Positions 26,601-39,642 of a stretch of DNA of 64,000 bases are shown here, in pieces. This stretch comes from Takakia lepidozioides. Lineage: Eukaryota > Streptophyta > Takakiopsida > Takakiales > Takakiaceae. Every line of letters starts with the position of its first letter. The first letter of the stretch is position 1. Location of the stretch: NCBI GenBank assembly GCA_030704615.1, contig CM060731.1, positions 67,002,756-67,066,755 on the forward strand, given 5' to 3'. The position numbers and the translations under genes are program-made. The notes beneath the pieces were generated by a model. It saw nothing but the letters and a program-made list of their open reading frames with translations, had not been told where the DNA came from and searched no databases.

Positions 26601-29600
26601 TGTGCAGGTATTCAAGCGCTTGTATGAGAACACTGCCAGCCATGTGCATGTATCAGTCTACCTGGCAATCCTGGAAGCAATTCGAGATGTATGCAAACGT
26701 GTAGTCAAGGAACTGACGAGCTGGGTATGTGTAATGATTATTCTTCTGTGGTTACGTTTTTGGATTGTAGGTGTCCCTTTTCGTATGTACCTTGTGTTTG
26801 TTTCATCCTAAATATGACTATTCAAAGCTTGAACGAATGATCACAGGTCTGCCTAAAGGTATTTTCTTCTTTTCTGGAATTGTGGCTGTTCACTGCATAC
26901 TCTTGTTTGATTTCTTTTGTCTAACATAGGTGTTTTGGCTTGCAGGTTATATATTCTTCTGATGAGGAACGAAAATTCAACCGGGAGATTACGGTCGGCC
27001 TTATTCGTTCTGAGCTTATATTCTTAACAGACTACAATCTACACCTTGCAAAGCTCATTGATGGTGGCCGGAATAGTATGGGATCCAGACCTTTTGGGAT
27101 ACTGCTGCACTTGTTTGGCCTGATCATTAGATCACATTTTGTTTGGCCTGTTGAAGGTCTGGTGCAGTAAGCGTAGCTAAGTGCCAACATTTTATTCGTG
27201 AACATAATTTAATATGAACTGCTCTTGCACCCACTACGCTTACTGCCAACATTTTGTTGGTGAACATAATTTAATTTGAACTTGACTGCTCTTGCACCAG
27301 TGGGTTACAGATGTCATAGAGTCAACATGCATGAGATTGCATCTTTCTGTACCCCCGTCAGTTCCCAGACTAAGGTATTACAGGTGGTGCTTGACAACCA
27401 CACAGAGGATGCAGTTGATTTTGCTGCCTACTTGGTGAAGACGTGTGTGATTGAGGAGGCAGGTGTGAGCAATACGGAGTTTTACAATGTTATTGATGCT
27501 CTGGGGAAGGTGCTTTGCTGTTTCCCTTTGCTTGGTTGAGTTTGGTTACCTTTGTATCGGCTCCCAAGTACTGGTCCCAAGTACTTCTTATTGTACTGGT
27601 CCTTGATATCCCTGTTACGTTGCCAAATGAGTGGATAATGAGGCAAAATTGTCAGACTCATTATCGGTTTTCCTCTCAAGACTTGATGTATTCTGAAATG
27701 GTCATTTCTTTGTTCCACCCTGTCCCAATGTGCCTTATGGCCCCTGTGGATGTTATAAAGTTACTTTCTCTCTTTTGTTCTCTCTGCATCAAATTATTCA
27801 TTGAGACTGTCGGAAGTGCACAATGTTGATCGTTTTGTATGAACATGCAGTTGGCTGCACGGCCAGGCTCCCCAGAGTCTTTGCAGCAGTTGGTTGAGAT
27901 TGCAAAGAGCACGTCAACTTTGGGGCAGGGAGGAACTGGCACTGGCAAGGATGACAAAGCCAGGTTGTCCAAAGACAAGAAGGTATGCACAGGGATTGAG
28001 GATTTTTACGTTTGCAGTACTTTCAGGGCAGAAACCTTGTCAATCAGGTTTTGAATTTCATACATTGATGAAATATTCTGGTTGGTCTTAACAGTGTTTG
28101 GATAGGCCGAAAAATGGTGCTTTAAGGAATAACAAGGGCGCAGTGGTCACTTCTATGGTTGAGATTGTGAAAAACTTTAAAACGCACTACAGCATTCTTG
28201 GCCGTGAATCTAACTCTAATAGTGAGGTATTTTCGAAAGAATGGAAGGATAGAATAGAAAGAACTGTTTCATATGATCCAAGACAGCCTTGATCAACTGG
28301 AATTTATCACAAAGGGATACAAGATGCCCATTAGTTCTTCTGAGATTGCTGAAGCAATTGAGCATCTCGAGGGATATAAAGCCAGTGGGTGTGATGGCAT
28401 TGTCAACAAGTTGATTAAGCATGGTGGTGATCCTATACTATCGGCCCTGCCATCTCCTTTGACCTGATTTGGCATGCTAATATGATACCCTTTTGCTGGA
28501 GAGAGGGTGTCATTGTCAATCTGTATAAGAGATGTCCCAGTGTGCAAGACCAGTTTGATGTTGCTGCTGCTTTGTTAATGCCTTTTTCACATTTGCGCAG
28601 CTTCCATCAAGTAGAAGTGCTGGTCTCAGAGAGGATGGTAAGATTGGGAGCCGAGATACAGCGGCTGGTGATCCTGCTGGACTTCGTGATCAAGTAATTT
28701 CTCAAGTGCCATTGATGTGCTTTGGTGCATGGTGGTGTATTAGAAAGATTTTGGGCTACTGGTGTCAAGAGTTATTGGCAGTATCTGGTGATGGGGTGTC
28801 ATGTGGAGTCTCTGTTTTGCTCTGTGAATTCAATGTAAACATTTCAAGGCTGCAATTAGTCTAGCAGCACTATGGCAGACAGGAGAAATTATGAAGTTGT
28901 TCAGGCCAAACAAAATGCGCAGACTGGCGCTGACTTTGTTAGTGCTTGTTGTGGTTTTATGTTACTAAACCTAAATCATTTTGTCAACCAAATGGCATGT
29001 TTTCTCTCGAGTTAATGAAAGGGTATTACAGGTATGTTTGGTTGATTCCAGTAAAGGCGGGCCATATTTTCTTTAAGTGCTGAATAAGTTCAATGTGTAT
29101 AGACTGGGTTTGTTTCAGAAGAAACCAAATCCTCATTTTGCTAAGATGATGTCACATTTACTGTTGGCAGTTGATGAAGTTTAGGGTGGGACTTAACCTC
29201 TTTCATTCTTAATATGGTCATACGAGTATGTTGTACTAACTAAATAGATTCTTAACTTGGACTGTTTATTATTTGTTTGCTACCTTTTAATGTCTGTATG
29301 GAGTTGGTACTCTGTACTTACATAGATGAGATGGTGAATGTGCCAGGTTGCAGTCTTGTTTGATGAATGGGCACGCATCTGTGATTCACCCGGCACCAAT
29401 GACAAGGCCTACGCTGTCTACATGTCGCAGCTCCAACACTCTGGCATGCTGAAAGGCGATGACATCTCCGACCGCTTTTTCCGCATTCTTGTTGTATGTA
29501 TTGTGATTTTCTTCTTTCTGCATGTTGAATCTCTAGCTGCAATTGTTAGCACACCCTACTAGTTATCCTGTGGGATCTTTGGCTTCCTTCCTCTAGCCTG

Positions 29601-32600
29601 TGGACATAATAAATTTCTCCTCTCCCTTTTAACTAGAGGATAATGAATGACATCCATATAGCAAGCAAATAGTAGATGAAGCCAAAACATTAGAACAAAA
29701 CGCTACTGGTCGACAAACCAAGCTGCATGTTTTCATTTTTTCCTGACATGGTGTACAGACACTAGTATCGCAACCACTCTAGATTCTTCATGCCAATCAT
29801 GTGGAAGAGAGTTGTGATCTCCTGCTACGTTGTAATGTATGTGTTCATGACTGCTGCTGCTTTTCACGTAAAAGAGCTTAGATCTTACGTTCTTTTGGAG
29901 TGTTTTCCATGCTTCTTAATTCTTTTGCTTTTCATCAGTTCAGGGATGTTTCTAGAAAGCAAATGTTGTATGATGTACACAAAATATTGCACGTAAATTA
30001 TATGGATCGTAGCTCCGGAGGCAGCTGCATGAGATATATCATGTCCTAGAGCTGGCTTCGATTTATTCTCGAACAGAATACTGATATTAGAAGTTCACAA
30101 ATGTTTGATTATGACCTGTTTCTTCTGCATGATACAGTATCATCTATGCACATTTGCGCACAAATTTCCTTTTTGATCATTTTTGGTTCCCAGGTGGACA
30201 GTTAGTGCTTTGCAGTTTGTAGAGACATCAGAATGGACACTCTCGAAGTTTGTGAAGCATTACTCTTGCTGTGCAACGACCATGGGGCTTAGAATTTTAA
30301 TCTTTTGAGCTGGTTTGGCAGGAATTGGCAGTGACACATTGTCTCAACACAGAGACCCCGCTGCCCAACATAATTCCAGGGGAAGCAAGGTCACAGGGAG
30401 TGAGTCTGTCATTTGCGGCTATTGATATGTTTGCCAAGCTTGTAATTTTGCTGGTGAAGGTACTACTTCATCTTTTCCTTCACATTAAATATCAAAGTGG
30501 GGGAAACATTTAGCTACAGCTGCAGATGTGAATAATGACTTGGGTCTCTCTGTTCAATTAGATGCTATTGTACAATGACGAATTGTTATGGGGGTTTTAT
30601 GCTTAATAGCCTTGTTTTGCGTCTCTCACCCATTTGATTTCTGTGGATGTGCAGTATTATGTGGATCCTTCTATGAGCAAGGTCAATCTTCTGAACAAGG
30701 TAATAGGCCCAAATCTGTTCTGCGAGCAGGGAAAAGGATGGGGTGAGGTGGACACTGTAGGGACACGCCGGAGCTGATTGAATCTACTGTGATCCTGATG
30801 CACGGTTTGGATTTGGGGTTGGCCAGGTGTTGAATGTGACAGTCCGCGTAATTCAAAGAGACTGCCACGAGCGCAAAGCGGCTTTTCATCCACGCCCATA
30901 CTTTCGCCTTTTCGTCATATGGTTAATGGACGTCAATTCACCAGACTCTACACTTGACTCCAGCAACTTTCAGGTACAATTCTCATGGCTCTTGTTGCAT
31001 CTACATGAGCCCTGACATTTGTTCTTGAGGTGCTTGTATGTATGTACATGAAAAGGGAAGGTGTCTTGGCGTACAAAATGTTTTTGTGAGATGCTACTTG
31101 TATTTCTGGGAAGAAGTTATCTAGCTACAGAACAAGATCTAAAGTGCTCCTTGGCTCCAGGTTCTCACTGCATTCGGGAATGCTCTGTTGGCATTGCAAC
31201 CACTCCAAGTGCCCGGCTGGAGGTGAGTCAACTAATGCGTCATCAATAGTACAGCCTGTTTAATATGTTGCGTTCAGTAATGTTGTTTCTGGATTCTTGG
31301 TTCTAGATAGATGACATGGAATTTTCTGTGACACATTGCTTATGCTCATTGACTGCAATATGCCATGAATGGCTGAGACCTATTTGCTGTCGTCAGTGTT
31401 GAATTTGTTGTAATTTGTCTCTTAAGGTCATTGTAAGGTACTCAATTGCAGTTCCAAATGGTTGGCTGATGCTCTACACACCACATTGTTTTGGGGGGGG
31501 GAGGATGGATGTTTCTCAGCTTTGCATGGCTTGAGCTGATTAGCCATCGAATGTTCATGCCTAAGCTTTTGCTTAGCAACTCGCAGAAGGGATGGCCTTT
31601 GTTTCAGCGCTTGTTGGTTGCCCTGTTCAAGTTTATGGAGCCCTACCTGCGAAATGCTGACCTGAGTGATCCGGTGTGGTTTTTGTTCCCACATGATGTT
31701 CCCAGTAAGGATGTGGTTGGCGTGGACACCGTTTAAGGGTGTCTAGGGATGGACAGCAGAGACATTGTTTCCAAAGGCTGTGGGTTGTGAGGATTTGTTA
31801 AAGGGTCATGGCAGTGTTATTGGTTCTGTGAGATGTAGGTATACTTGAATTAAGCTTGGCTGTACCCTTACCACTCTGTACCCATTCTAACCGGGTGTTG
31901 GGGCTGGCAGGTGCGGCTGCTGTACAAGGGCACACTGCGGGTATTACTGGTTCTGCTGCATGACTTTCCTGAGTTCTTGTGTGATCATCACTTCAGTTTC
32001 TGTGATGTCATCCCACCCTCCTGCATTCAAATGCGTAACCTTATTCTCAGTGCATTCCCTCGCAACATGCGCCTTCCTGACCCTTTTACTCCCAACTTGA
32101 AGGTACCAGCTTGATACTCTCGAATTTCTCCTAAGCTTTTGACCCCATTTACCCGTCGTTCTGTGTTAATGGGTCTCTATCTGTATATTACTTGGAGGCG
32201 AGTTTGTGTATAGGTTTCTTTAACTAGGATGGGTCTTTCTTTTGTGTTGGTTGTAATGTGGACCAAGCGGCCTTGTGTCCTATTCTTTCTTCAGGAGTGT
32301 TTACAGTTGACTACAATGGGGTTTTTCTTTTTTTCTGGTTATTAGGTGGATTTACTGCCAGAAATAAGTCAAGCACCGCGCATCCTATCGGATGTTGAGT
32401 CAGCATTGAAGAACAAGCAACTGAAGGCTGAAGTGGATGATTATCTGAAGGTTTGGTTTACAATTGCAATGGGGGAGTGGTTTACTCATTTCATGATTAT
32501 CTGTTCTCATCACATAATGATTGACCTTTCTCTTGGCCTTGGGGTTATGTTGTCTTACTGAATCATCTGTCTGGTCTGCTGGTAGCACTAACTATCTGGT

Positions 32601-34242
32601 GAGGTTATTTGGTATGTACTTCATTTATTGAGTATCTTTTTCTGTGTCGCCCTTATAAATAGATTCCTGATTTTTCTTTGGGCCTGTAATTCAAATACTG
32701 AGTGCTTTTGGTCAAAATGTCTACATAACAAGTTCTGCACAGTTTCTCATCTTTTGTTTTGAACTGCAATTGCATGTGTGGTTCTAAAGGATTCTCGTAC
32801 GTCTGCTTTAATAAAAAAGTGGGATCTGCAGACCCGACAACCCATGTCCCTTCTTTCAGTGGACTTGAAGCAGCGGCTGATGCTGCCACAGCACGAGGCA
32901 GCGCCATGTGGCACCCATTACAATGTGCCCCTGCTAAATGCACTCGTTCTCTATGTTGGGATTCAGGTCTGTTTCTGCCCTCGTGAAAAAGGAGTTTAGC
33001 CTGATTTCTGATAACATCATAGTCAGTAGTGTGCCAACATAATTGTATGCACTTTATTGCAACATTTTTTGGTCCCAGTTCCAGCTCAAGCAAAGAAGTC
33101 CTTCTATTTGGGGTGAGTGCAGCTTGAGGATTGACTGCAGTTTTTTTTTCTGTGGTGCGTACCACAATGGGTGATGGTCGTGTGTCGGGAGTTTCATCTA
33201 CAGAGCAGTCTTTCTGGTTTCCTTCCTCTTTTAATTGTTTCTTCTTCCCCGTGAGTTTTGTGCGGGTGCCTTTGTTTTCATCTTTGAAAGTGCTTCTACC
33301 TTGGATGTGGGTTATCCACTTTATCTTTGGTTGCCTCCCATATGTGAGTTCATAGTTTACTGTGCTCTCACATACATTATCTACACAGGCGATACAGCAG
33401 CTACAGAGCAAGACCACTCCTCAACAGCTGGCAGTTCCAACAGCGCCCATCACCCACAGTGCACCCATGGACATCTTCCAGCGCCTGATCGTTGAGCTTG
33501 ACACGGAAGGCCGCTACTTGTTCCTGAACGCTGTGGCGAATCAGCTGCGCTACCCCAACAACCACACACATTATTTTTCCTGTGTTCTTCTCTATCTCTT
33601 TGCAGAGGCAAGTCAGGTAAGGCTTTTCACATGACCTGGTTTGTTCTCTGGATATAGTATAAGCCTGTCCAGAATAATATTACCACTGACCATCTATTGC
33701 ACATTCTTGTGCCCAGGAGATAATCCAAGAGCAGATCACACGGGTGTTGCTGGAGCGACTGATTGTCAATAGACCACATCCATGGGGCCTCCTCATCACC
33801 TTCATTGAGTTGATTAAGGTTTTTCTGCTTGCCTTTCAGCATCCCTTAGATAATTGCTGAAGACTGATCTGTCCTGCTGTCAGGCACATCAGTTTTATTC
33901 TTGCCTGCTTAGATATTAGGATCAATGTCTCTGAAATGGAGGTATGGTTGAGTATCTGGTAGAAAGAGTTGGGAGAATGACTAGGAATGGAAGTCCCTCC
34001 TAGCTTTTTGCCCCTGCATGTCCTGTCAAAGCTGATTCTGCTTGTCCTTTGTAGAAACCTCAGGTGGTTGGTTGGATGTGCAGAACCCACGCTATAACTT
34101 CTGGAGCCACGGATTCACACGCTGTGCCCCAGAGATTGAGAAACTCTTCGAGTCAGTGGCACGATCGTGCATGGGCCCTCCATTGAAGCCTGCTGATGAT
34201 GATTTATCTGCAAGCCTTGGGGTTGAAGGAATGAAGGGTTGA
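8909..34242 (+). CDS. NOT1: CCR4-NOT transcription complex subunit 1 (scaffold)
   Basis: NOT1 is the large helical scaffold that holds the CAF1/CCR4 deadenylases, NOT2/NOT3, CAF40 and mRNA-targeting proteins. It acts in cytoplasmic mRNA poly(A) shortening and repression. About 51 exons join to roughly 2,525 residues, slightly longer than the Arabidopsis protein (about 2,380). Recognised blocks in order are the N-terminal HEAT repeats, the TTP/TOB-type MIF4G, the CAF1-binding MIF4G, the CAF40-binding DUF3819 and the C-terminal NOT1 superfamily homology domain. Exon coordinates are given under each block. The start is an ATG opening MLSFASSL, like other plant NOT1 proteins; the end is TGA at 34240. 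Phases agree at every junction except two. The exon 3/4 boundary is ambiguous (donor 10631 with acceptor 10965 keeps frame). Exon 14 needs one extra base near 16509. Introns 5 and 38 carry LINE pieces. Confidence 0.95.
11646..11734 (+). mobile_element. LINE tail copy in NOT1 intron 5
   Basis: About 87 bases starting GTAGGTTCTGTCCC and ending CTTATGAGTACAATCTCT match the 3' end of the LINE at 39268-39352 and the copy at 39666-39752 almost base for base. It is a 5'-truncated LINE insertion or a SINE sharing the LINE tail. Confidence 0.7.
14748..18030 (+). other. NOT1: NOT1 exons 11-16: TTP-binding-type MIF4G and linker
   Basis: Exons: 14748-15001, 15322-15428, 15712-15806, 16498-16841, 17330-17605, 17919-18030. 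The block reads [12 protein letters not shown], then [15 protein letters not shown], then [11 protein letters not shown] and [15 protein letters not shown]. In human CNOT1 this module binds tristetraprolin-like RNA-decay factors. Exons 15-16 encode a Pro/Gln/Ser-rich linker that varies between plants. Exon 14 contains the frame lesion described in the findings. Confidence 0.85.
18478..22308 (+). other. NOT1: NOT1 exons 17-24: CAF1-binding MIF4G domain
   Basis: Exons: 18478-18575, 18941-19086, 19323-19431, 19901-20047, 20698-20745, 21067-21195, 21448-21720, 22201-22308. This is the most conserved block, with [42 protein letters not shown] and [15 protein letters not shown]. It is the platform for the CAF1 deadenylase and, in animals, the DDX6 helicase. 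All splice phases agree. Confidence 0.92.
22663..25903 (+). other. NOT1: NOT1 exons 25-33: CAF40-binding DUF3819 and linker
   Basis: Exons: 22663-22748, 22874-22979, 23172-23267, 23474-23623, 23855-24037, 24220-24458, 25128-25275, 25593-25718, 25835-25903. DUF3819 (CN9BD) is seen as [40 protein letters not shown] and [14 protein letters not shown]. The following exons form a Ser/Pro/Gly-rich linker. Exon 28 ends at 23623 rather than at the later GT because this restores the conserved junction ATEK to a Leu/Ile-rich helix. Confidence 0.9.
26404..29493 (+). other. NOT1: NOT1 exons 34-40: connector helices
   Basis: Exons: 26404-26481, 26608-26724, 26946-27075, 27406-27509, 27851-27982, 28601-28693, 29347-29493. 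They read [47 protein letters not shown] and [12 protein letters not shown]. Exon 37 uses the acceptor CACACAG at 27405, because only that gives an in-frame GGRN-K-D join to exon 36. Confidence 0.88.
28098..28550 (+). mobile_element. LINE reverse-transcriptase fragment in NOT1 intron 38
   Basis: Broken frames read [19 protein letters not shown] then [12 protein letters not shown], followed in another frame by [12 protein letters not shown]. This is the start of the LINE RT domain (intact elements: EI..AI..LK..KASG.DGI..E.LK.GG, then W..G.IV.L.K.GD). It is frameshifted at about 28270 and 28470 and lacks the catalytic YADD region. It lies between exon 38 and exon 39 in gene orientation and is presumably spliced out. 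Confidence 0.8.
30322..34242 (+). other. NOT1: NOT1 exons 41-51: C-terminal NOT1 homology domain
   Basis: Exons: 30322-30459, 30655-30699, 30827-30973, 31161-31222, 31520-31673, 31911-32102, 32346-32450, 32832-32966, 33389-33616, 33717-33818, 34084-34242. The domain docks NOT2/NOT3. Nearly invariant strings are visible: [56 protein letters not shown] and [16 protein letters not shown]. The tail [17 protein letters not shown] precedes a short acidic end and the stop. Confidence 0.95.
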
Positions 34243-34584
34243 AGGCAAATGAAGCTGCAGGGACTCTAGCTGCCACCTACAGACATGTACATACATCAAC
34301 TGTAGAATAGGGCATCCTACCGATAGCTGACTCCTGTCCATCGGAGATTGGCACACGCCTTTCCAAGAGAGCTGTACAGCCTGGGCTTCATGACTTTCCA
34401 ATGCTTTCAACCTGTCAATTGGTTTCTGGGCTGTTGTACTATTCAGGCCTGCTAGTCAGTGTATCTTGTTCTCCTGTAATTTTTTTTGCCTATAGAGCCA
34501 GTAGTTTAACGCGGAATTGTCAATTTGTAGATGACTGAGTGCCCCATAGCAAAGGCCTCTTTTGTATACTGTACATTGTTGTCC

Positions 34585-34590
34585 ATTAAA
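34585..34590 (+). terminator. Probable NOT1 poly(A) signal
   Basis: ATTAAA lies 343 bases after the stop codon, preceded by TGTA words at 34563-34573 that resemble plant far-upstream elements. Between here and VPS36 (35454) I see no gene. Confidence 0.4.
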
Positions 34591-35453
34591 GTCTCATGGT
34601 ATTTTCACATGCTACCAAACCACCTCATTCGTTGATTTTTTCTCAAAGTTAGACAAGTGATTAGTTTTCTGTGTGCAGCAGTCTCACATTTGCAATCTGC
34701 CAAACTGATACATCAGCACCTTATGAAGAACACACTGGTCTCTCTCATAGTAAGGCCACACACATTGGCCCTTGCTGTATTGTCTGTAAGTTGGTGGATG
34801 TGAAGCTCTTTCTCTTTCTTCTCTGATACTACAGGGCGTGTTGGACAGGACTGGGCATGCATGGTGGATGTAAACTTGGGGTTGGTATGTTGGCTGCCCA
34901 CAAAGCCTTTCTTTCTCCTGGATTGGTAACACAGAAACTGTTTGATTTCGAAATCAAAGAATAAAATTGTTGTCATCTGAACATCATAATCTGTGCAATG
35001 TTTAGGATTAGCTCATCTAGTAAGGAGGAGGCTCTCACAGCATCAGATATGAGATTGGGACTTGGATGACAAGAAGATCCACAACAAAACATTGATTTCA
35101 ATGGGCCAAAGCATCGGTGAGCCCTAAAGAATTCTTAGTTCGTGGGATTCCGGATGCAAATACTGTGTTGAGGGATAGACATTTCGTGGAGACCAGAGCT
35201 TGGTCAGCGTGCTTACTGCAGATGAATCAGGCTGGCTTGTTCTTGGAGTATCATTCATGCAATCCTGAGGTTCTGGAGGAAGATAGATAGCAAGAGTGTG
35301 GAAGAACTCTAAATCGCGTGTCTGTGTATGGCATGTGAGACAATTCAAGAGTTCTCTTAGGGAAATCCTCGACTCTAGTATTGGATATACTGCTGGGCAA
35401 TTCAATCGGATTGAGAGCTTGACTGTCTGTCTACGGTATTCAACCGAGTAAAG

Positions 35454-38400
35454 ATGGAGGGGAAATGGGCAGCAGTGCTGCACCCAGTACATCTGACAGG
35501 CAGTGGTCGGCCGTTGTTACATCCAGAAGAGGTGGAGTGCCAGCTACTGGATGGTGTGGACATGGAGCTTGAGGAAGCAGGGTCATCGCTGAGGGCCGGC
35601 TTGCTCACACTGACCACTCATCGTCTACTCTGGCTGGATGAACATGCGAAGCAGGCGGGGGCGGTGCCCCATGGATCAGTAGGGCAGGTGTTCACACCCA
35701 AAAAGACAATCAAGACCATGTTTGCAGCACCGCGCCTGCGATTGCAAGTGTGGACCCAGAAGGATGGTCGCGCTGCTTTGCATGGGGCGCGAGCTGCCGA
35801 GGCCTCCATCATTCTCACGCTTGTGTTCCGGGGGCAGACTGGGCTTGACGCATTTATGCAGCGCTTGGGAGAGGTGCTGCAAGCCAAGGCATGGCAGGTG
35901 TCTCTCTTCCTCCTTCACCTAAGGTTTCCAATTGCGAGTTCAATAGCTGCATCTCTCTCTCTCTCTCTCTCTCCGCCCAAACAACGTCTGATGAGTCCAT
36001 TCTCTCTCTCTCACTAGATTCAGTGTGTGCTTTTTCTATATGATGTATAGACCTTAAACCAAAACCCCATTGAGCTGGTGACTCGATCGTCCATGGCTGT
36101 GGTTGAGCATTATGGCGATTTGTGGCTTAGTTTCACTCCAGCGACCGAATCCACACTAGTGTAACTCTCTTCTATCTCTACGTTTATATTGTCTTTCATG
36201 TGATTCTGACTATGATAGTCAATATCTCCCCCCACATTCACCATTAAATCAACCCGTTGCCCGGGTGATACACAAAAGGACCTTTTTGTGAATACATCGT
36301 ATGTTCCATTGAGACTGTGAGTATTACTGGAACAGGTGACTTCTTTTACTGCCTGGAAGTAGGCTCAATTCAAGACCACATTGCAGGTGGATATGGCAGC
36401 ATCACAAAGTAGGCCCACAACCTCACAGGAGGGCGTTTCAAGAGGCGAGGCAAGCACCAGTTTGGGAGCAACAGCTGCACACAAGCGCACAGTAGTCAGT
36501 AGATTGAACCCATCTATGGCAGGTGTGTCGGGCATTTTGAGAAAGGAGCAGGAACAGTGGGAGGAGGCAGACAAAAATTTGCATGATGCCTTTCAAGATT
36601 TAAATGCTCTTATGGTATGTTGTTTCCCTTCACTTGAAAACAAAATGATTTGTTGATGTTTCCTCATGTAGCTATTAGCAGCATATTTAGAAACAAGTGT
36701 TCAGATATGGAAATTAGTGGTGTGGACTTTGGTGACGCTACCATCGTCTGTAGTTCAGAGCACATTTTTTTGTGCTTCTTGGAAGTCTACTGAATTATTG
36801 TTGCTGGTGAAGCATATGCGGTAACCTTCTCATTAACTCAACTGCTGCTATTAGGCATTTGGCACCTGTATTGCTCACTTGTGTGAAACCCAGGACCTCT
36901 CATGCTCACATCCTCCCTTACATATTGGAAGCGCTTAGGTACCCAGCCAGGCAAGGCCAGGCCCCCCATGCAGTTGGATAGACTTCAGAGTATCACCTGC
37001 AATGTTTGCCATGTCCATGACTTACATAAGCTTGATGCTCCTCTGTTGCTGCAATTGGAATCCCAAGACCACTTTTTCCTGTGGTCAAGTACCCTAACCA
37101 TTGGCCCATGCGTTTGAAGCTGATAAATGGAGAAAGTTTTTTGTGCCATAACTACCTTCTGCCAAATCTGAATTGTCAAGTTGCGACCAGAGTACTAAGC
37201 TGTTAGTTTTCTTACATTACAGAGGGAGCCTGACTAGTGTTGGCAATGGAGCAGAGCAAGGCAAAGGAGATGGTGACACTGGCAGAGAGAATGCGCGCTA
37301 AGCTACAGCCAGGGCAATCTGGTAAGGTGGAAGAGGAGGAGATGGGGTCAAAGCAAGAAATGCAGGATTGGTTGTTGAGTGTAGGCATTGTGTCACCCGT
37401 CACCAAAGAGTCTGCAGGCGCTCTCTATCATCAGCAGTTGTCTCGTCAGGTGCATCTCTTATATAGGATTCAAATGTCTGTGAGTTTGGTACATCAATAC
37501 TGGATGGTGCAACATCAATCCACTTGATTGGTTAGCGTAATGCTCACTTCTGCAACTGAGATGCGGCCTTAAAAGCCCCCATATAGTTCTCTTGACACAG
37601 AGAGCTCCTTCGTTGTCTCTCTCTGGCCCAATCAATTGTGGGAATGAATAACTTTTTGTAAGGTCCATATAATTGGCATAGCTGTAGGGCTTTCTGTCTC
37701 CTCATGGTATATCAAGGGCATTAGCCAAAACTTTTGTGTGCTCGATGAATTCAGCTGGATTGAGTAAGCGGAGCAGACTGGGTTGGTGTTGGGTGGCAGC
37801 TAGCGGATTTTGTTAGAGAGCCCTTGAATAGGTCAGGAGGCATGCTTGCCATGGTGGATGCGTACTGCCTCTTCAATCGTGCCCGTGGTACAGGTAAAAA
37901 TTACTTTCCACCTCTAGTACTGGAGGCAGTCGTCAAGCCTGTGTTTATGTAATAGGCACTGTGTTTTACAAACTGACACGAGGTTTGAGTGTTTGAGGAA
38001 TCGGCTTTGATTGTTATTTGAAAGTTTTGGCCACCTGTATCATAGTTTGTGTGTGGGGGAAGACTAGTAATACGGTGCTCGTATATGCAATTGTTTTGGT
38101 TAGAAAACTAGTCTGGAGGATTAATGGTATCCGGTGTTCCCGTGATACACTTGGGCTTACAATATGTCTGGACAGAACTGATATCACCGGAGGATATGCT
38201 ACAGGCCTGCACCATCTGGGCAACTATTGATGTGTAAGACACCCGCATAGCCCCCTACATGAATAGTATTTGAGTTTGACACTATGTGCTGTTGGAGGTT
38301 GTATGGATTTCTTCAAATTTTTGTCAGAGAATTATTGCTGCAGTTCTACTTGGAATGAAGTAGTCGTCTCGTCTTGTTTGATAGAGAGGGAGGCCAGACC

Positions 38401-39600
38401 TGTTGATAACTCCAACCAGGCTAAGTCTCTAGAATCCATTCAAGTGGGGGTGCTTAAGGAGTGTATGTCAGCATGCTCCAAAACAGCCAATGTGGCTGTT
38501 CGGGGTGAGTTTGGCATTCCATCCTTAAGCTCCCGACGAGATGAATTCAAGGTCAGATGGTGGGGTCAGCTGCAACATATGCCCAACACCAGATATCCTA
38601 AGTTAATCGACTCTATATCTTGGAAACAGGACCGCCCTGTCAAACAGGCTAAGTCCTGGCAGAAGAGAGTAGAAGAGATTCTCAAGGACCTGGACCTGGA
38701 TCCACAAGTCTTGACCCTGCTGGATAAATCAGACTTAGAGGCTGTAGTGTCCAAAGCCATGTCTGTTGCCATGAGATTGTCTGATGAAAATGAAGTTAGG
38801 CAGAAAACTTCCCTGAACTTGTTTCCAGTCAGTGACATGGGGGAGGACATCTTGGATGACCTCAAGGTCTACCCACTCTCGGCACTAGACTGAAATTTAA
38901 ACTCAGGGCAGGAAGCCTACCTTTGACCAGCAAACAGAAGCAGAGAGGAAAGGGAGAGTGCAATTGCCCGTTGTGTGGGCAATCTGAAGACAGTATTCAT
39001 TTTCTGATACACTGTCCGGGGTTCTCTCACCAAAGAGACGCTCTCTTCAACTCTATCAAGGGAATTGTGCCTGTACCCCTGTTTACCAACTTTGAAAGTC
39101 TCGAGGCTGAGCCAAAAGCCCAGGCCCTCCTGAGGCCTAGTTTTTGGGCAAATCACACACAGCAGATTGATGCTTGTGTGAAGGGATTTCTAGAGGATAT
39201 CTGGAAAACCCGGATTAATTCTTTATATGAAGGCAAGTCTTACTACCAACGTCAGCCCCTGACAGAGGTAGGTTCTGTTCCTTTTGTTCCCGCTCAAACT
39301 GGGCGCGGGGTCAATGGCCACAAGGCTACGGCAAACAACGTCTTATGAGTACACTCTGTGGTTTCTCTGATTTTGTGTGAACATGTGGGTGTCCTTGCTG
39401 TTGCCTGGGGCATGGATGCGGGGAGCACAGACCGGTGAAATTGCGACGTTTTGACAGTGGAGTGATGGTGATCCAATCGAAGGCCCAGAGTGATGATGAG
39501 GTTAGAATCTCTCCCCCTTTACATTCAGAAGCCAACACAGCGCATTCTTTTCTAGCTCAAGAGAAAAGGGGAGAGATTCTGTTTGACTAGCTTAGAAGAG

Positions 39601-39642
<42 letters not shown>

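Noticed and set aside
32653-33417. 254-codon frame on the minus strand, the longest single open frame
   Set aside because: It lies antisense across NOT1 exon 48, whose plus-strand translation is a clear conserved domain with correct splice phases; the minus frame shows no family resemblance.
38270-38893. 207-codon frame as a separate gene
   Set aside because: It contains the LINE segment after the RT core and runs by frameshift into the LINE Cys/His knuckle; part of its start overlaps VPS36 intron sequence only.
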